Shown here: positions 19,562-27,912 of the stretch, in pieces
Layout: each line of letters starts with the position of its first letter
Position numbering within the stretch: position 1 is the stretch's first letter
From: Burkholderiales bacterium JOSHI_001
Lineage (GTDB): Bacteria; Pseudomonadota; Gammaproteobacteria; Burkholderiales; Burkholderiaceae_C
Assembly: GCA_000244995.1 (NCBI GenBank)
Contig: CM001438.1
Coordinates: forward strand, 1-64,000
DNA: 64,000 nt
Direction of reading: 5' to 3'
Position numbers and translations under genes: made by a program
The notes under the pieces: generated by a model
What the model was told of the DNA's origin: nothing
Databases searched by the model: none
What the model saw: the letters and a program-made list of their open reading frames with translations, nothing else

Positions 19562-21328
19562 ATGAACGTTGCCCTGTCCGACGAACGCCTGCGCCCCGCG
19601 CTGCCCGATGCGCAGGCGGTGGAGCGTGCCCGCGCGCTGGCCCGGGCGCAGGGCCAGGGCCATTGGCTGGACCACCTGGCCACGGTCACCGTCGGCGCCG
19701 CCCCCGGGGCCGCGGCGGGCAGCGACAACGCCGCCTTGCTGGCCCAGGCCCTGGGCCTGGCCAGTGTGAGCGCGGCCGACCTGCAGGGCCTGGCGCTGGA
19801 CCTGGCCCTGGTGCCCTTTGTGGAAGCCAGCGGCCGCCTGTGCGCCGCCTTCACCCGGCCCGGCCAGCCGTTGTTGCTGGTGGTGACCGACCCCCTGAAC
19901 GAAGCGCTGCGGCTGTGGCTGGAGCAGCGGCTGATGGCCAGCGCGCCGGCCGAGGGCCGGCTGGACGTGCAATGGGCGGTGGCCGACCGCGACACCCTGG
20001 CCGCCACGCTGCGCCAGCGCGAACGCGAGGTGCGCGTGAACGCGGGCGGCAACGACCCCAACGCCGCCGCGCGCCGGGGCGAGGGCGGCCTGTCGCTGTC
20101 CATGGCCGACCTGTATGCGGCCGACAGCCCGATCGTGCGCCTGGTCAACGGCACGCTGATCGACGCGCTGAATTCGGATGCCAGCGACATCCACATCGAG
20201 ACCGACGCCGAAGGCCTGACCGTGCGCTACCGGCTGGACGGCGTGCTGACCACCGTCAACCGCGTGGACGGCGCGGCGGTGGCGGCGCAGTTCATCTCGC
20301 GGCTGAAGGTGCTGAGCGAGCTGGACATCGCCGAGCAGCGCGTGCCGCAGGACGGCCGCCTGGCGGTGGCCCTGGGTGAGCGCGACGTGGCGCTGCGCGT
20401 GTCCATCATGCCCAACCTGCACGGTGAAGACGCGGTGCTGCGGGTGCTGGACCGGCGTTCGCTGTCCACCACCAGCGGCAGCGCCGGCAGCAACGCGCTG
20501 ACGATTGAAAACCTGGGCCTGGTGCCGCGCGACGCCGCCTTTGCGCGCCGCATGGCCAACCGCCCGCACGGCCTGTTCCTGGTCACCGGCCCCACCGGCA
20601 GCGGCAAGACCACCACGCTGTACGCGCTGCTGCAGGAAATCAACAACGGGCTGGAGAAGATCGTCACCATCGAAGACCCGGTGGAATACGAACTGAAGGG
20701 CGTGCTGCAGATCCCGGTGAACGAAGCCAAGGGCCTGAGCTTCGCGCGCGGCCTGCGCAGCATCCTGCGCCACGACCCGGACAAGATCATGGTGGGCGAA
20801 ATCCGCGACGCCGACACCGCCACCATCGCGGTGCAGGCCGCCCTCACCGGCCACCAGGTGTTCGCCACGGTGCACGCCAACAACGTCATCGACGTGGTGG
20901 GCCGCCTCACCAGCATGGGCACCGACGCCTACAACCTGGCTGCGGCGCTGAACGGCGTGCTGGCCCAGCGCCTGGTGCGCCTGAACTGCGCCGACTGCGC
21001 CCAGCCCTTCACCCCCGACGCCGCCACCCTGGCCGCCAGCGGGCTGGACGAAGGCTGGCTGGCCGGCAAGCACCTGAAACGCAGCCTGGGTTGCGGCCAC
21101 TGCCGCGGCAGTGGCTACCGGCAACGCCGCGCGGTGGTGGAAACACTCACCATCGACGACGAGATGCGCGCCCTCATCAGCCAGCGCGCGCCGCTGCGCA
21201 CCATCCGCGCCGCCGCGCGCGAACTGGGCATGCGCTCGCTGCGCGACACCGCGCTGGAGCTGGTGGCCAGCGGGCAGACCACCCTGGAGGAAATCAACCG
21301 TGTCACCACGCTGGACGACGCGGCTTGA
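19562..21328 (+). CDS. gspE: GspE-like secretion ATPase
   Basis: This 588-residue cytoplasmic hexameric ATPase powers pseudopilus assembly. The N-terminal third is a divergent GspE N-domain. The core has Walker A GPTGSGKTT at 343-351, the Asp box with a Walker B-like HDPDKIMVGEIRD, the His box region GHQVFATVHAN, and the metal-binding pair of CxxC motifs (Cys476/Cys479 and Cys511/Cys514) typical of GspE/PilB. It lies 10 bp after gspF, and its 3' end overlaps the next gene by about 29 bp. Confidence 0.95.
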   Translation: MNVALSDERLRPALPDAQAVERARALARAQGQGHWLDHLATVTVGAAPGAAAGSDNAALLAQALGLASVSAADLQGLALDLALVPFVEASGRLCAAFTRPGQPLLLVVTDPLNEALRLWLEQRLMASAPAEGRLDVQWAVADRDTLAATLRQREREVRVNAGGNDPNAAARRGEGGLSLSMADLYAADSPIVRLVNGTLIDALNSDASDIHIETDAEGLTVRYRLDGVLTTVNRVDGAAVAAQFISRLKVLSELDIAEQRVPQDGRLAVALGERDVALRVSIMPNLHGEDAVLRVLDRRSLSTTSGSAGSNALTIENLGLVPRDAAFARRMANRPHGLFLVTGPTGSGKTTTLYALLQEINNGLEKIVTIEDPVEYELKGVLQIPVNEAKGLSFARGLRSILRHDPDKIMVGEIRDADTATIAVQAALTGHQVFATVHANNVIDVVGRLTSMGTDAYNLAAALNGVLAQRLVRLNCADCAQPFTPDAATLAASGLDEGWLAGKHLKRSLGCGHCRGSGYRQRRAVVETLTIDDEMRALISQRAPLRTIRAAARELGMRSLRDTALELVASGQTTLEEINRVTTLDDAA

Positions 21329-22121
21329 CGCGCGCCTGGGCCCGCGTGGCCTGCAGCTGGAGCTGGCGAGCCGCCTGCCCTGGGACCAGCGCGCGCCCCT
21401 GTGGCAGCGCGCCTGGCCCGGCCCGATCGCGCGCGACCAGGCGGCTGACGCCCTGGCGTCGGCGCTGGCCGATGTGCTGGTGGAGTTCCGGCGCACCGAC
21501 CGCCGCCTGCCCGCCACCCTGGGCATCGAACTGGACGACGCCTGGGTGCTGCACGCGCTGCTGCGCGGCGCTTTCGACCGCATGGGCTCGGGCGCTGCCG
21601 CGGACGCGGCGGCGCGCTTTTTCCAGCAGGCCCTGGGCAGCGCGCCCGCCGACCTGCGCCTGGCCCTGAGCCCGCAGCCCGATGGTCGCAGCCTGTGGGC
21701 CAGCGCCTTGCCCGAGGCCTTGTGCGGCCAGCTGGGGGAAGTGGCGCGGGTGGCGGGCCTGCGGCTGCGGTCGCTGCGACCGGCCGCCCAGCACAGCGTG
21801 GCCGGCCGCACCGCCTGGCCCGCCCACGGGGTGCTGGCGCTGCCGCATGCGCACGGCCTGCTGCTGGCGCTGCGGCGCGGCGGCAGCTGGGTGGCGCTGG
21901 CCAATGAACGCATGGCCCTGACCGACGCCGTCACGCGGCGGGCCGATGCGCTGCTGCGCTTTCACGGCGTGCCGGCGGCCAACGGCAGCGCGGACGGCCC
22001 GCGCGAACAACAGCGCTGGGCCCGCGTGGACCTGCAGACCGCACTGCCCGAGGGTTGGTCGCGCGTGCAGGGCCGCGGCGCGGCCGGGGCGCCGGCGGCC
22101 ACGGCGAGGAAGGCCCGATGA
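21300..22121 (+). CDS. Secretion-operon protein in the position of PilM/GspL-N (unrecognised)
   Basis: This 273-residue protein starts at a GTG inside the gspE end and stops by sharing ATGA with the next gene. I do not recognise its sequence family. It sits where type IV pilus and MSHA operons encode the actin-like PilM/MshI component and T2SS operons encode GspL, directly before PilN- and PilO-like genes. It has no membrane segment, which fits a cytoplasmic PilM-like role. Motifs of the actin fold are not obvious, so the function is inferred from position only. Confidence 0.65.
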   Translation: MSPRWTTRLDARLGPRGLQLELASRLPWDQRAPLWQRAWPGPIARDQAADALASALADVLVEFRRTDRRLPATLGIELDDAWVLHALLRGAFDRMGSGAAADAAARFFQQALGSAPADLRLALSPQPDGRSLWASALPEALCGQLGEVARVAGLRLRSLRPAAQHSVAGRTAWPAHGVLALPHAHGLLLALRRGGSWVALANERMALTDAVTRRADALLRFHGVPAANGSADGPREQQRWARVDLQTALPEGWSRVQGRGAAGAPAATARKAR

Positions 22122-22735
22122 GCGCCGGCCAACTGGACTTTGCGCCGCTCGCCTTCTGGCGGCGCTGGACGCCGTGGACCTGGGCTGCGCTGGTGCTGGC
22201 CGCGCTGGCGCTGGCCGCGCTGCTGGCGCAGGCCCTGCCGGCCTGGCAGCGCGCGCAGCAGCGCGACGCGCTGGCCGCACAACTGGCCCGCGTGAATGCT
22301 CAAGCCCGGGCCCGCCCGCCGGCCGCCCCGCCGCTGCCGGCCGCGCTGGAGGCCGACGCGCTGGCCAGTGCCCAGGAACTGGCCATGCCCTGGGGCCGCC
22401 TGCTGGGCCACCTGGCCCGCCAGGGCGACGACAAGCTGGCGCTCACCCAGCTGGAGCCCGATGCGCGCGCCGGCTCGCTGCTGGTCAGCGGCCAGGCGGC
22501 TTCGCCCGAAGCGGCGCTGGCCTATGCCCGCCGCCTGGGCCAGGGCGGCACGCTCAGCCAGGTGCAGTTGATGGCGCACGAACCCGTGGCGGTGCCGCAG
22601 CGCCTGGCCACCCAGTTCCGGCTGAGTGCACGCTGGGCGCCTGGGGGCCCGGTGGTCGACCCGGTGCCGGACCCGGCGCCGTCGGCCGCGTCGCAACCCC
22701 TGGCCGCGGCCCCCGCCAGCGAGGTGAGGCGATGA
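22118..22735 (+). CDS. PilN-like bitopic assembly protein
   Basis: This 205-residue protein has a short cytoplasmic N-terminus, one membrane helix (WTWAALVLAALALAALLAQAL, about 20-40), a coiled-coil stretch (RAQQRDALAAQLARVNAQA) and a periplasmic alpha/beta domain. That is the architecture of PilN and the C-terminal half of GspL. The conserved pattern of strands around LALTQLEPDARAGSLLVSGQA is typical of these ferredoxin-like folds. ATGA overlaps tie it to both neighbours. The assignment rests on architecture and order. Confidence 0.65.
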   Translation: MSAGQLDFAPLAFWRRWTPWTWAALVLAALALAALLAQALPAWQRAQQRDALAAQLARVNAQARARPPAAPPLPAALEADALASAQELAMPWGRLLGHLARQGDDKLALTQLEPDARAGSLLVSGQAASPEAALAYARRLGQGGTLSQVQLMAHEPVAVPQRLATQFRLSARWAPGGPVVDPVPDPAPSAASQPLAAAPASEVRR

Positions 22736-23511
22736 TCAAGGCCCAGCTCATCCGCCTGGGCGACAGCCTGCGCCGCGGCCTGTGGCGCTGGCGCCTGCGC
22801 CTGGGTGCGGCCGGCCTGGCCGCGCTGGCCCTGGCGGCGCTGGCCGGTGGCGCGGCGGCGGTGCTGGCCTGGCAGGCGCGGGCCGACCAGGCCCAGGAAG
22901 CGCAGCTGCGCCAGGCCCTGGCCCAGGCCAGCGACAGCCTGGCCCGCCAGCGCCAGGCCGAAGCCCAGCGCGCGGCCCAGCAGCAGGAACAGATCAAGCA
23001 GGCCGCGCTGGCCCAGGCCCAGGCCGAACGGCCCCCGGCCGCGCGGCCCGGCATGCGGATGGACGCCCGTGCGGGCGACGAATTCGTGGACCCGGAGCAG
23101 GCGCCCCAAGGCGCCGGCCTGGCCGCCGCGCCGGCCGTGCCCGCCACACCGCCGGTGCTGCCGCCCGGCACTGCGCCGGCGCGGGTGCTGCTGGCCCGCC
23201 TGCCGCCGCTGGCCCAGCGCGACGACGACCTGGCCCTCGTGCTGGCGCTGGCGCGTGAGGCCGGCCTGGCCAACGCGCGGGCCCAGTACCGCCGGCTGGA
23301 GCCGCGTTCCACCGGCATCCAGCGCCTGGAGATCACCCTGGCGGCCAATGAGGACTTCGAAGCCTGGCGCCGGCTGATGGTGGGGGTGCTCAACCGCCTG
23401 CCGCATGCCGCGGTCAGCGGCGCGGCCTGGTCGCGCCCCCAGGCCGAAGGCGGCGCCACCGAGGCCCGCATGGGCTTCGTGCTGTACCACCGCACGGGTG
23501 CGGTTCAATGA
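22732..23511 (+). CDS. PilO/GspM-like bitopic assembly protein
   Basis: This 259-residue protein has a basic N-terminus, one membrane helix (about 26-48), a long Gln/Ala-rich coiled coil (about 50-100: QAEAQRAAQQQEQIKQ) and a Pro/Ala linker. A periplasmic domain of about 100 residues follows, containing IQRLEITLAANEDFEAWRRLMVGVLNRLP. This matches the PilO/GspM architecture, which dimerises with PilN/GspL in the periplasm. The start overlaps the previous stop as ATGA. The identification is by architecture and operon position. Confidence 0.65.
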   Translation: MIKAQLIRLGDSLRRGLWRWRLRLGAAGLAALALAALAGGAAAVLAWQARADQAQEAQLRQALAQASDSLARQRQAEAQRAAQQQEQIKQAALAQAQAERPPAARPGMRMDARAGDEFVDPEQAPQGAGLAAAPAVPATPPVLPPGTAPARVLLARLPPLAQRDDDLALVLALAREAGLANARAQYRRLEPRSTGIQRLEITLAANEDFEAWRRLMVGVLNRLPHAAVSGAAWSRPQAEGGATEARMGFVLYHRTGAVQ

Positions 23512-24113
23512 GCGACGCCCGGCCGCCGCGCCGCATCCACCCGCTGCTGCTGGTGGTGCTGGCCGCCACCGCGCTGTGGGCGCTGCTGGGCAGCCCGCCC
23601 GGGGCGGACGACGACAACGGCGTGGAACTGGCCGCACCCGCGCGCGGCGTCACGGCGGCGGCGGCGCTGAACGCCGCGCCCGCTGCGCGCGGCGGTCCCG
23701 CAGCCGCACCGGCGGCGCCTGCGGCCTGGCCCGGTGCGCGCGAGGTGGTGCCGCCCGACAGCGGGCGTGGCCTGATGGGCCGCCCGCCCGCCCCGCCGCC
23801 GCTGGCCGCGCGGGCCCAGCCGGCCGTGGCCGCGCGCCCGGCGGTGGCGCCGGTGGCGGTGGTCGCCGCGCCACAGGCGCCGGCGGTGCCGGCCGGCCCG
23901 CCGCTGCTGCTGATGGGCGTGGTGCAGACCGAGACGCCCGAGCCGCAGGTGTTCTTCACGCTGGGCGAGCGGCTCTTCCAGGCCCGCGTGGGCGAAACCA
24001 TCGACGGGCGCTTTCGCGTCGAGTCCATCACCGCCGCCAAGGTGGTGCTGACCGTGCTGCCCGACAACAACCGGGTGGAGATTCCCATCGCCACCGCAAC
24101 CCCTGGGGGCTGA
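23508..24113 (+). CDS. PilP/GspC-like periplasmic connector
   Basis: This 201-residue protein has an N-terminal anchor helix (LLLVVLAATALWALLG), an Ala/Pro-rich flexible linker (about 45-130) and a compact C-terminal beta domain (about 130-195: LLLMGVVQTETPEPQVFFTLGERLFQARVGETIDG). That is the layout of GspC homology regions and PilP/MshK, which link the inner-membrane complex to the secretin. It overlaps the previous gene by 4 bp and is followed after 3 bp by the secretin gene, consistent with that bridging role. Confidence 0.7.
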   Translation: MSDARPPRRIHPLLLVVLAATALWALLGSPPGADDDNGVELAAPARGVTAAAALNAAPAARGGPAAAPAAPAAWPGAREVVPPDSGRGLMGRPPAPPPLAARAQPAVAARPAVAPVAVVAAPQAPAVPAGPPLLLMGVVQTETPEPQVFFTLGERLFQARVGETIDGRFRVESITAAKVVLTVLPDNNRVEIPIATATPGG

Positions 24114-24116
24114 CGC

Positions 24117-26237
24117 ATGTCTTCCCGAGAACTCCACCGCAAGCCGCCGTTCGCGCTGCGCCTGCTGCCCTTGCTGGCCGCGCTGGTGCTGGCCGGCTGC
24201 GCCGCGCAGCGCCTGCACGACGACGGCCTGAAGCTCATCGAACGCGGCCAGGGCCGCGACGGCCTGGAGCTGCTGCGCCAGGCGCGCGATCTGCAACCCA
24301 CCGAAGCGCGGCTGCGGGTGGACTACCTGCGCGAGCTCAACAGCTGGCTGCAGGCCCAGGCCGGGCAGGCCGAAAACCTGCGCAACCAGGGCCGCCACGA
24401 CGAAGCCGAGAAGCTGTACCGCGAGATGCTGGACGCGGCCCCCGGCCATGTGGGCGCGCAGCGCGGCCTGCTGGGTGTGGCCGCACACCGTGCGCGCGAG
24501 GGCCAGTACAAGCTGGCCGAGGCCGCACTGAAGAAGGAAGATTTCGCCGAGGCCCACCGCCTGGCCGCCGAGCTGAACCGGGCCGACCCGTCCGACCTGC
24601 GGGCGGTGCAATTGCTGGCCCGCGTGAACGACGCCGACGTGGCCCACCGGCGCGAGGCCGAGGTGAAGAAGAAGGCCGACTCGCCCATGGCCAAGCCGGT
24701 GTCGCTGCAGTTCCGCGACGCCGCCATCAAGATGGTGTTTGAGGCCCTGTCGCGCTCCACCGGCATCAACATCGTCATCGACAAGGATGTGAAGTCGGAC
24801 CTGCGCAGCACCATCTTCGTCACCAACGTGCCGCTGGAAGAGGCCATCGACCTGATCCTGGTGCAGAACCAGCTGGCGCGCCGCCAGCTCACGCCGAACT
24901 CGGTGCTGGTGTACCCGGCCACCACCGCCAAGCAGCGCGAGTACCAGGACCTGCACGTGCGCACCTTCCTGCTGTCCAATGCCGACGCCAAGCACGTGCA
25001 GAACGTGCTGAAGACCCTGCTGAAGCTGCGCGACGTGGTGGTGGACGAGCGCAGCAACGCGGTGGTGCTGCGCGAGCCGCTGGAGACCCTGGCGGTGGCC
25101 GAGAAGATCATCGCGTCCCAGGAGAACGTGGAACCCGAGGTGATGCTGGAGCTGGAGGTGATGGAGGTCTCGCGCGAGCGCCTCACCAACCTGGGCGTGG
25201 CCTGGCCGGACAACTTCCAGCTGTCGCTGCCCGCCGGCGTGGGGTCCAACGGCACTGTCACCCTGGACGCTCTGCGCGAGATCAAGGGCGGTGACCTGCG
25301 GCTGGGCAGCTCGGTGCAAAGCCTGGGCATCAACCTGAAGCTGCAGGACATCGACGTGAACCTGCTGGCCAGCCCGCGCCTGCGGGCGCGCAGCCGCGAA
25401 AAGGCCACGGTGCTCATCGGCGACAAGGTGCCGGTGATCGTGAACACCGTGACCCCGGTGCAGAGTGGCTCGCCGGTGGTCACCGGTTCGGTGCAGTACA
25501 TCGACGTGGGCCTGAAGCTGGAGGTGTTGCCGCAGGTGTACGCCGAGGGCGAGGTGGGCGTGCGCGTGAACCTGGAGGTGAGCAACATCGTGCGCGAGAT
25601 CACCGGCCCGCAGGGGTCGCTGGCCTACCAGATCGGCACCCGCAACGCACAGACCGTGCTGCGCCTGCGCGACGGCGAAACCCAGGTGCTGGCCGGCCTG
25701 ATCAGCGACAACGACCGCAACACCGGCTCGCGCGTGCCCATCGTGGGCCAGCTGCCGGTGCTGAGCAAGCTGTTCGGCAGCGACAACGGCAGCCGCGCCA
25801 AGAGCGAAATCGTGCTGTCCATCACCCCGCGCATCGTGCGCCACCGGCCGGTGGACCTGGCGCAGAGCGAAATCGCCAGCGGCACCGAATCCAGCGTGCG
25901 CGGTGGCGGCGGTGGCGGCGGCATCGACAGCCCGGCGCCCACGCCGCCCACGCGTGCGCGCAGCGGCGCGCCCCTGGTCACCGCACCGCCCAGCCCGGTG
26001 CAGTCCCCGGCCAACAGCCTGTTGCAGCCGCCGTCCAGCATCACCCCGTCGATGAGCTTCACGCCGGGCGTGCCTGCGCCCACGCCCGCTCCGGCCCCGG
26101 CGCCGGCGGCCGCCCCGGCCCCGGCCACGTCGGGCGAACCCGCCGCGCCCACGACAGGCACCCCCACGTCACGCCAGCGCCCGGGTTTCGCACCGCCGGT
26201 GCCTGCGCCCGCGCCCGCCCCGGCCAACAGCAACTGA
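24117..26237 (+). CDS. gspD: Outer-membrane secretin, GspD/PilQ/MshL family
   Basis: This 706-residue secretin should form the outer-membrane channel of the machine. The N-terminus is a lipoprotein signal (LVLAGC, Cys28). An unusual TPR-like helical domain (about 35-180) follows, then N-domains (VSLQFRDAAIKMVFEALSRSTGINIVIDKDV; ADAKHVQNVLKTLLK) and the secretin core with VPVIVNTVTPVQ and the closing VPIVGQLPVLSKLFGS near 540. A Pro/Ala-rich tail of about 120 residues is low-complexity. The TPR segment and lipid anchor mean no separate pilotin may be needed, as in MshL-type systems. Confidence 0.93.
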   Translation: MSSRELHRKPPFALRLLPLLAALVLAGCAAQRLHDDGLKLIERGQGRDGLELLRQARDLQPTEARLRVDYLRELNSWLQAQAGQAENLRNQGRHDEAEKLYREMLDAAPGHVGAQRGLLGVAAHRAREGQYKLAEAALKKEDFAEAHRLAAELNRADPSDLRAVQLLARVNDADVAHRREAEVKKKADSPMAKPVSLQFRDAAIKMVFEALSRSTGINIVIDKDVKSDLRSTIFVTNVPLEEAIDLILVQNQLARRQLTPNSVLVYPATTAKQREYQDLHVRTFLLSNADAKHVQNVLKTLLKLRDVVVDERSNAVVLREPLETLAVAEKIIASQENVEPEVMLELEVMEVSRERLTNLGVAWPDNFQLSLPAGVGSNGTVTLDALREIKGGDLRLGSSVQSLGINLKLQDIDVNLLASPRLRARSREKATVLIGDKVPVIVNTVTPVQSGSPVVTGSVQYIDVGLKLEVLPQVYAEGEVGVRVNLEVSNIVREITGPQGSLAYQIGTRNAQTVLRLRDGETQVLAGLISDNDRNTGSRVPIVGQLPVLSKLFGSDNGSRAKSEIVLSITPRIVRHRPVDLAQSEIASGTESSVRGGGGGGGIDSPAPTPPTRARSGAPLVTAPPSPVQSPANSLLQPPSSITPSMSFTPGVPAPTPAPAPAPAAAPAPATSGEPAAPTTGTPTSRQRPGFAPPVPAPAPAPANSN

Positions 26238-26251
26238 GGCGCCGCCCGGCC

Positions 26252-26743
26252 ATGCTCGCCCTGCCCCGCCTGCGCACCGGCCGCGGCTTCACCCTGGTGG
26301 AGCTGCTGGTCAGCGTGGCCATCGTGGGCGTGCTGGCCAGCATGGTGCTGCCGCTGGCCGAGCTGACCATCCGGCGCCAGCGCGAAGCCGATCTGCGCCA
26401 GTCGCTGCGCGAGATCCGCCGTGCCATCGACGCCTACAAGCAGGCGGCCGATGCCGGGCTGATCGACCGCTCGCTGCTCAAGAGCGGCTACCCGCCGTCG
26501 CTGCAGGCGCTGGTGGTGGGCGTGCCCAACCGGCGTGACCCCGGCGCCGCGCCGCTGCGCTTCCTGCGCCGCGTACCGCGCGACCCCTTCGCCGTGGACC
26601 CCGCGCTGAGCGACGAGCAGACCTGGGGCCTGCGCAGCTACGCCAGCCCGCACGACAAGCCGCAGCTGGGCGAGGACGTGTTCGACGTCTATTCGCTGGC
26701 CCCGGGCCTTGGCATGAACGGCGTGCCTTTCCGGCAATGGTGA
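26252..26743 (+). CDS. Type II secretion pseudopilin (first of three downstream of the secretin)
   Basis: This 163-residue pilin-like protein has a short leader and the canonical cleavage/methylation motif GFTLVELLVSVAIVGVLASMVLPLAE, a long N-terminal helix (READLRQSLREIRRAIDAYKQA) and a GspG-like globular part (YPPSLQALVVGVPNR; LRRVPRDPF). It is likely a second major or minor pseudopilin. Together with the two genes that follow, which it overlaps, it gives this operon four pilin-like subunits. It starts 15 bp after the secretin stop. Confidence 0.85.
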   Translation: MLALPRLRTGRGFTLVELLVSVAIVGVLASMVLPLAELTIRRQREADLRQSLREIRRAIDAYKQAADAGLIDRSLLKSGYPPSLQALVVGVPNRRDPGAAPLRFLRRVPRDPFAVDPALSDEQTWGLRSYASPHDKPQLGEDVFDVYSLAPGLGMNGVPFRQW

Positions 26744-27150
26744 AGCCCATGCGCACCCCAGGACCGCGCGGCCGGCGCCGCGGCTTCACCCTGATCGAGC
26801 TGTCGGTGGTGCTGGCCGTCATCGCCCTGTTGCTGCTGCTGGTGACCCCGCGCTACTTCGGCGCCCTGGACCGCAGCAAGGACAAGGTGCTGGCGCACAA
26901 CCTGCTGCAGGTGCGCGCGGCCATCGACCAGTACCACGCCGACCGCGGCCGTTACCCCGAGAGCCTGGACGAGCTGGTGCGCGAACGCTACCTGCGGTCC
27001 ATGCCGGTGAACCCGGTGACCGAAGCGGTGGACTGGGTGCTGCTGCCGCCCCCGCCGGGCGAGCTGGGCACGGTGTTCGACGTGCAGGCGCCGGAGTCTT
27101 CCGCGTCGGCAGCGGCCCACGCGGCCGACGGCCATGAGGCGCCGCGCTAG
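26737..27150 (+). CDS. Type II secretion pseudopilin (second downstream of the secretin)
   Basis: This 137-residue protein has a basic leader and the prepilin motif GFTLIELSVVLAVIALLLLLVTPRYFG, then a helix and the segment RGRYPESLDELVRERYLRSMPVNPVT, which resembles the GspG/GspH core. The ATG at 26737 overlaps the previous gene by 7 bp; an internal ATG at 26749 is an alternative start. It is likely a minor pseudopilin. The C-terminal 20 residues are Ala/Ser-rich and poorly structured. Confidence 0.83.
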   Translation: MVKPMRTPGPRGRRRGFTLIELSVVLAVIALLLLLVTPRYFGALDRSKDKVLAHNLLQVRAAIDQYHADRGRYPESLDELVRERYLRSMPVNPVTEAVDWVLLPPPPGELGTVFDVQAPESSASAAAHAADGHEAPR

Positions 27151-27637
27151 CCCCAGCGGCCCGGCCCGTGGCCTGGCGCTGCTGGCGGTGCTGCTGCTGG
27201 TGGCGGTGCTGGCCACGGCCACGCTGTCGGTCACCCAGGTGTGGAGCCTGCAGGCCCAGCGCGAGCGAGAACTGGAACTGCTGGCCGTGGGCGCCGAAAT
27301 GCGCGCGGCGTTGCAAAGCTACCTGCGCAACACGCCCAACGGGCCGGGGCAGCTGCCCACCTCGCTGGACGACCTGCTGCTGGACAAGCGCTACCCGCAG
27401 CCCATGCGCCACCTGCGGCGCATCTACCCCGACCCCTTCACCGGCCAGCCCGACTGGGTGCTGGTGCGGGTGGGCGCGGGCATTGTCGGCCTGCACAGCC
27501 GGGCCAACGAGGTGCCGCGCAAACGCAGCGGCTTCGCCCCCCGCGACGCTGGCTTCGCCACCGCGCGCTGGGTGAGCGACTGGCGCTTCATGGCCGAAGT
27601 GCCGGCAGGCGCCGCCGCATCGGCCCCGGCGCGCTGA
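27134..27637 (+). CDS. Type II secretion pseudopilin-like protein (third downstream of the secretin)
   Basis: This 167-residue protein ends the operon. A basic leader and a hydrophobic helix (GLALLAVLLLVAVLATATLSVTQVW) replace the usual GFTLxE: the site reads R-G-L-A-L-L-A, without Phe+1 or Glu+5. In that it resembles GspK- or tip-type minor pseudopilins. The rest has the family's YLRNTPNGPGQLPTSLDDLLLDKRYPQPMRHLRRIYPDPFTG. It overlaps the preceding gene by 17 bp. No gspO peptidase gene is present here, so processing must use a peptidase encoded elsewhere. Confidence 0.8.
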   Translation: MRRRASPSGPARGLALLAVLLLVAVLATATLSVTQVWSLQAQRERELELLAVGAEMRAALQSYLRNTPNGPGQLPTSLDDLLLDKRYPQPMRHLRRIYPDPFTGQPDWVLVRVGAGIVGLHSRANEVPRKRSGFAPRDAGFATARWVSDWRFMAEVPAGAAASAPAR

Positions 27638-27657
27638 TGCGCGCGCCAAGGTTTCGC

Positions 27658-27703
27658 CCCGCGGACTTTTCGCGGGTTGAAACATCAGCCGCCTAACGGC
27701 TGA
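27658..27703 (+). terminator. Two hairpins after the secretion operon
   Basis: CCCGCG (27658-27663) pairs with CGCGGG (27671-27676) around GACTTTT. TCAGCCG (27685-27691) pairs with CGGCTGA (27697-27703) around CCTAA. Neither has a downstream T-run, so termination is weakly supported. From 27704 to 27912 the sequence is comparatively AT-rich and probably holds the promoter of the next gene; I could not pick a convincing -35/-10 pair. Confidence 0.4.
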
Positions 27704-27912
27704 CTTCTGGGGTCAAAACCACTTATTCATGCGCCCTCATTTGCGGGGGCCTGCGTCAATAAAGCGCAGCTTAAGGATATTGACGAAAAGCAAACTTCAC
27801 CCACGCGGAATGTTGGCGCAGGTCAACACCCCTGTTTCGCGCGGCGGCATTCCAGGGTTCCCCGCAATGGCCCGGTAGTGCAACCAGTACATCAATTTTG
27901 TGGAGGAACCGA

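Noticed and set aside
27866-27885. Sigma-54-like TGGCCCGGTAGTGC before the Ig-like protein gene
   Set aside because: The GG-GC distance is one base short of the strict requirement, and sigma-54 promoters rarely tolerate this.
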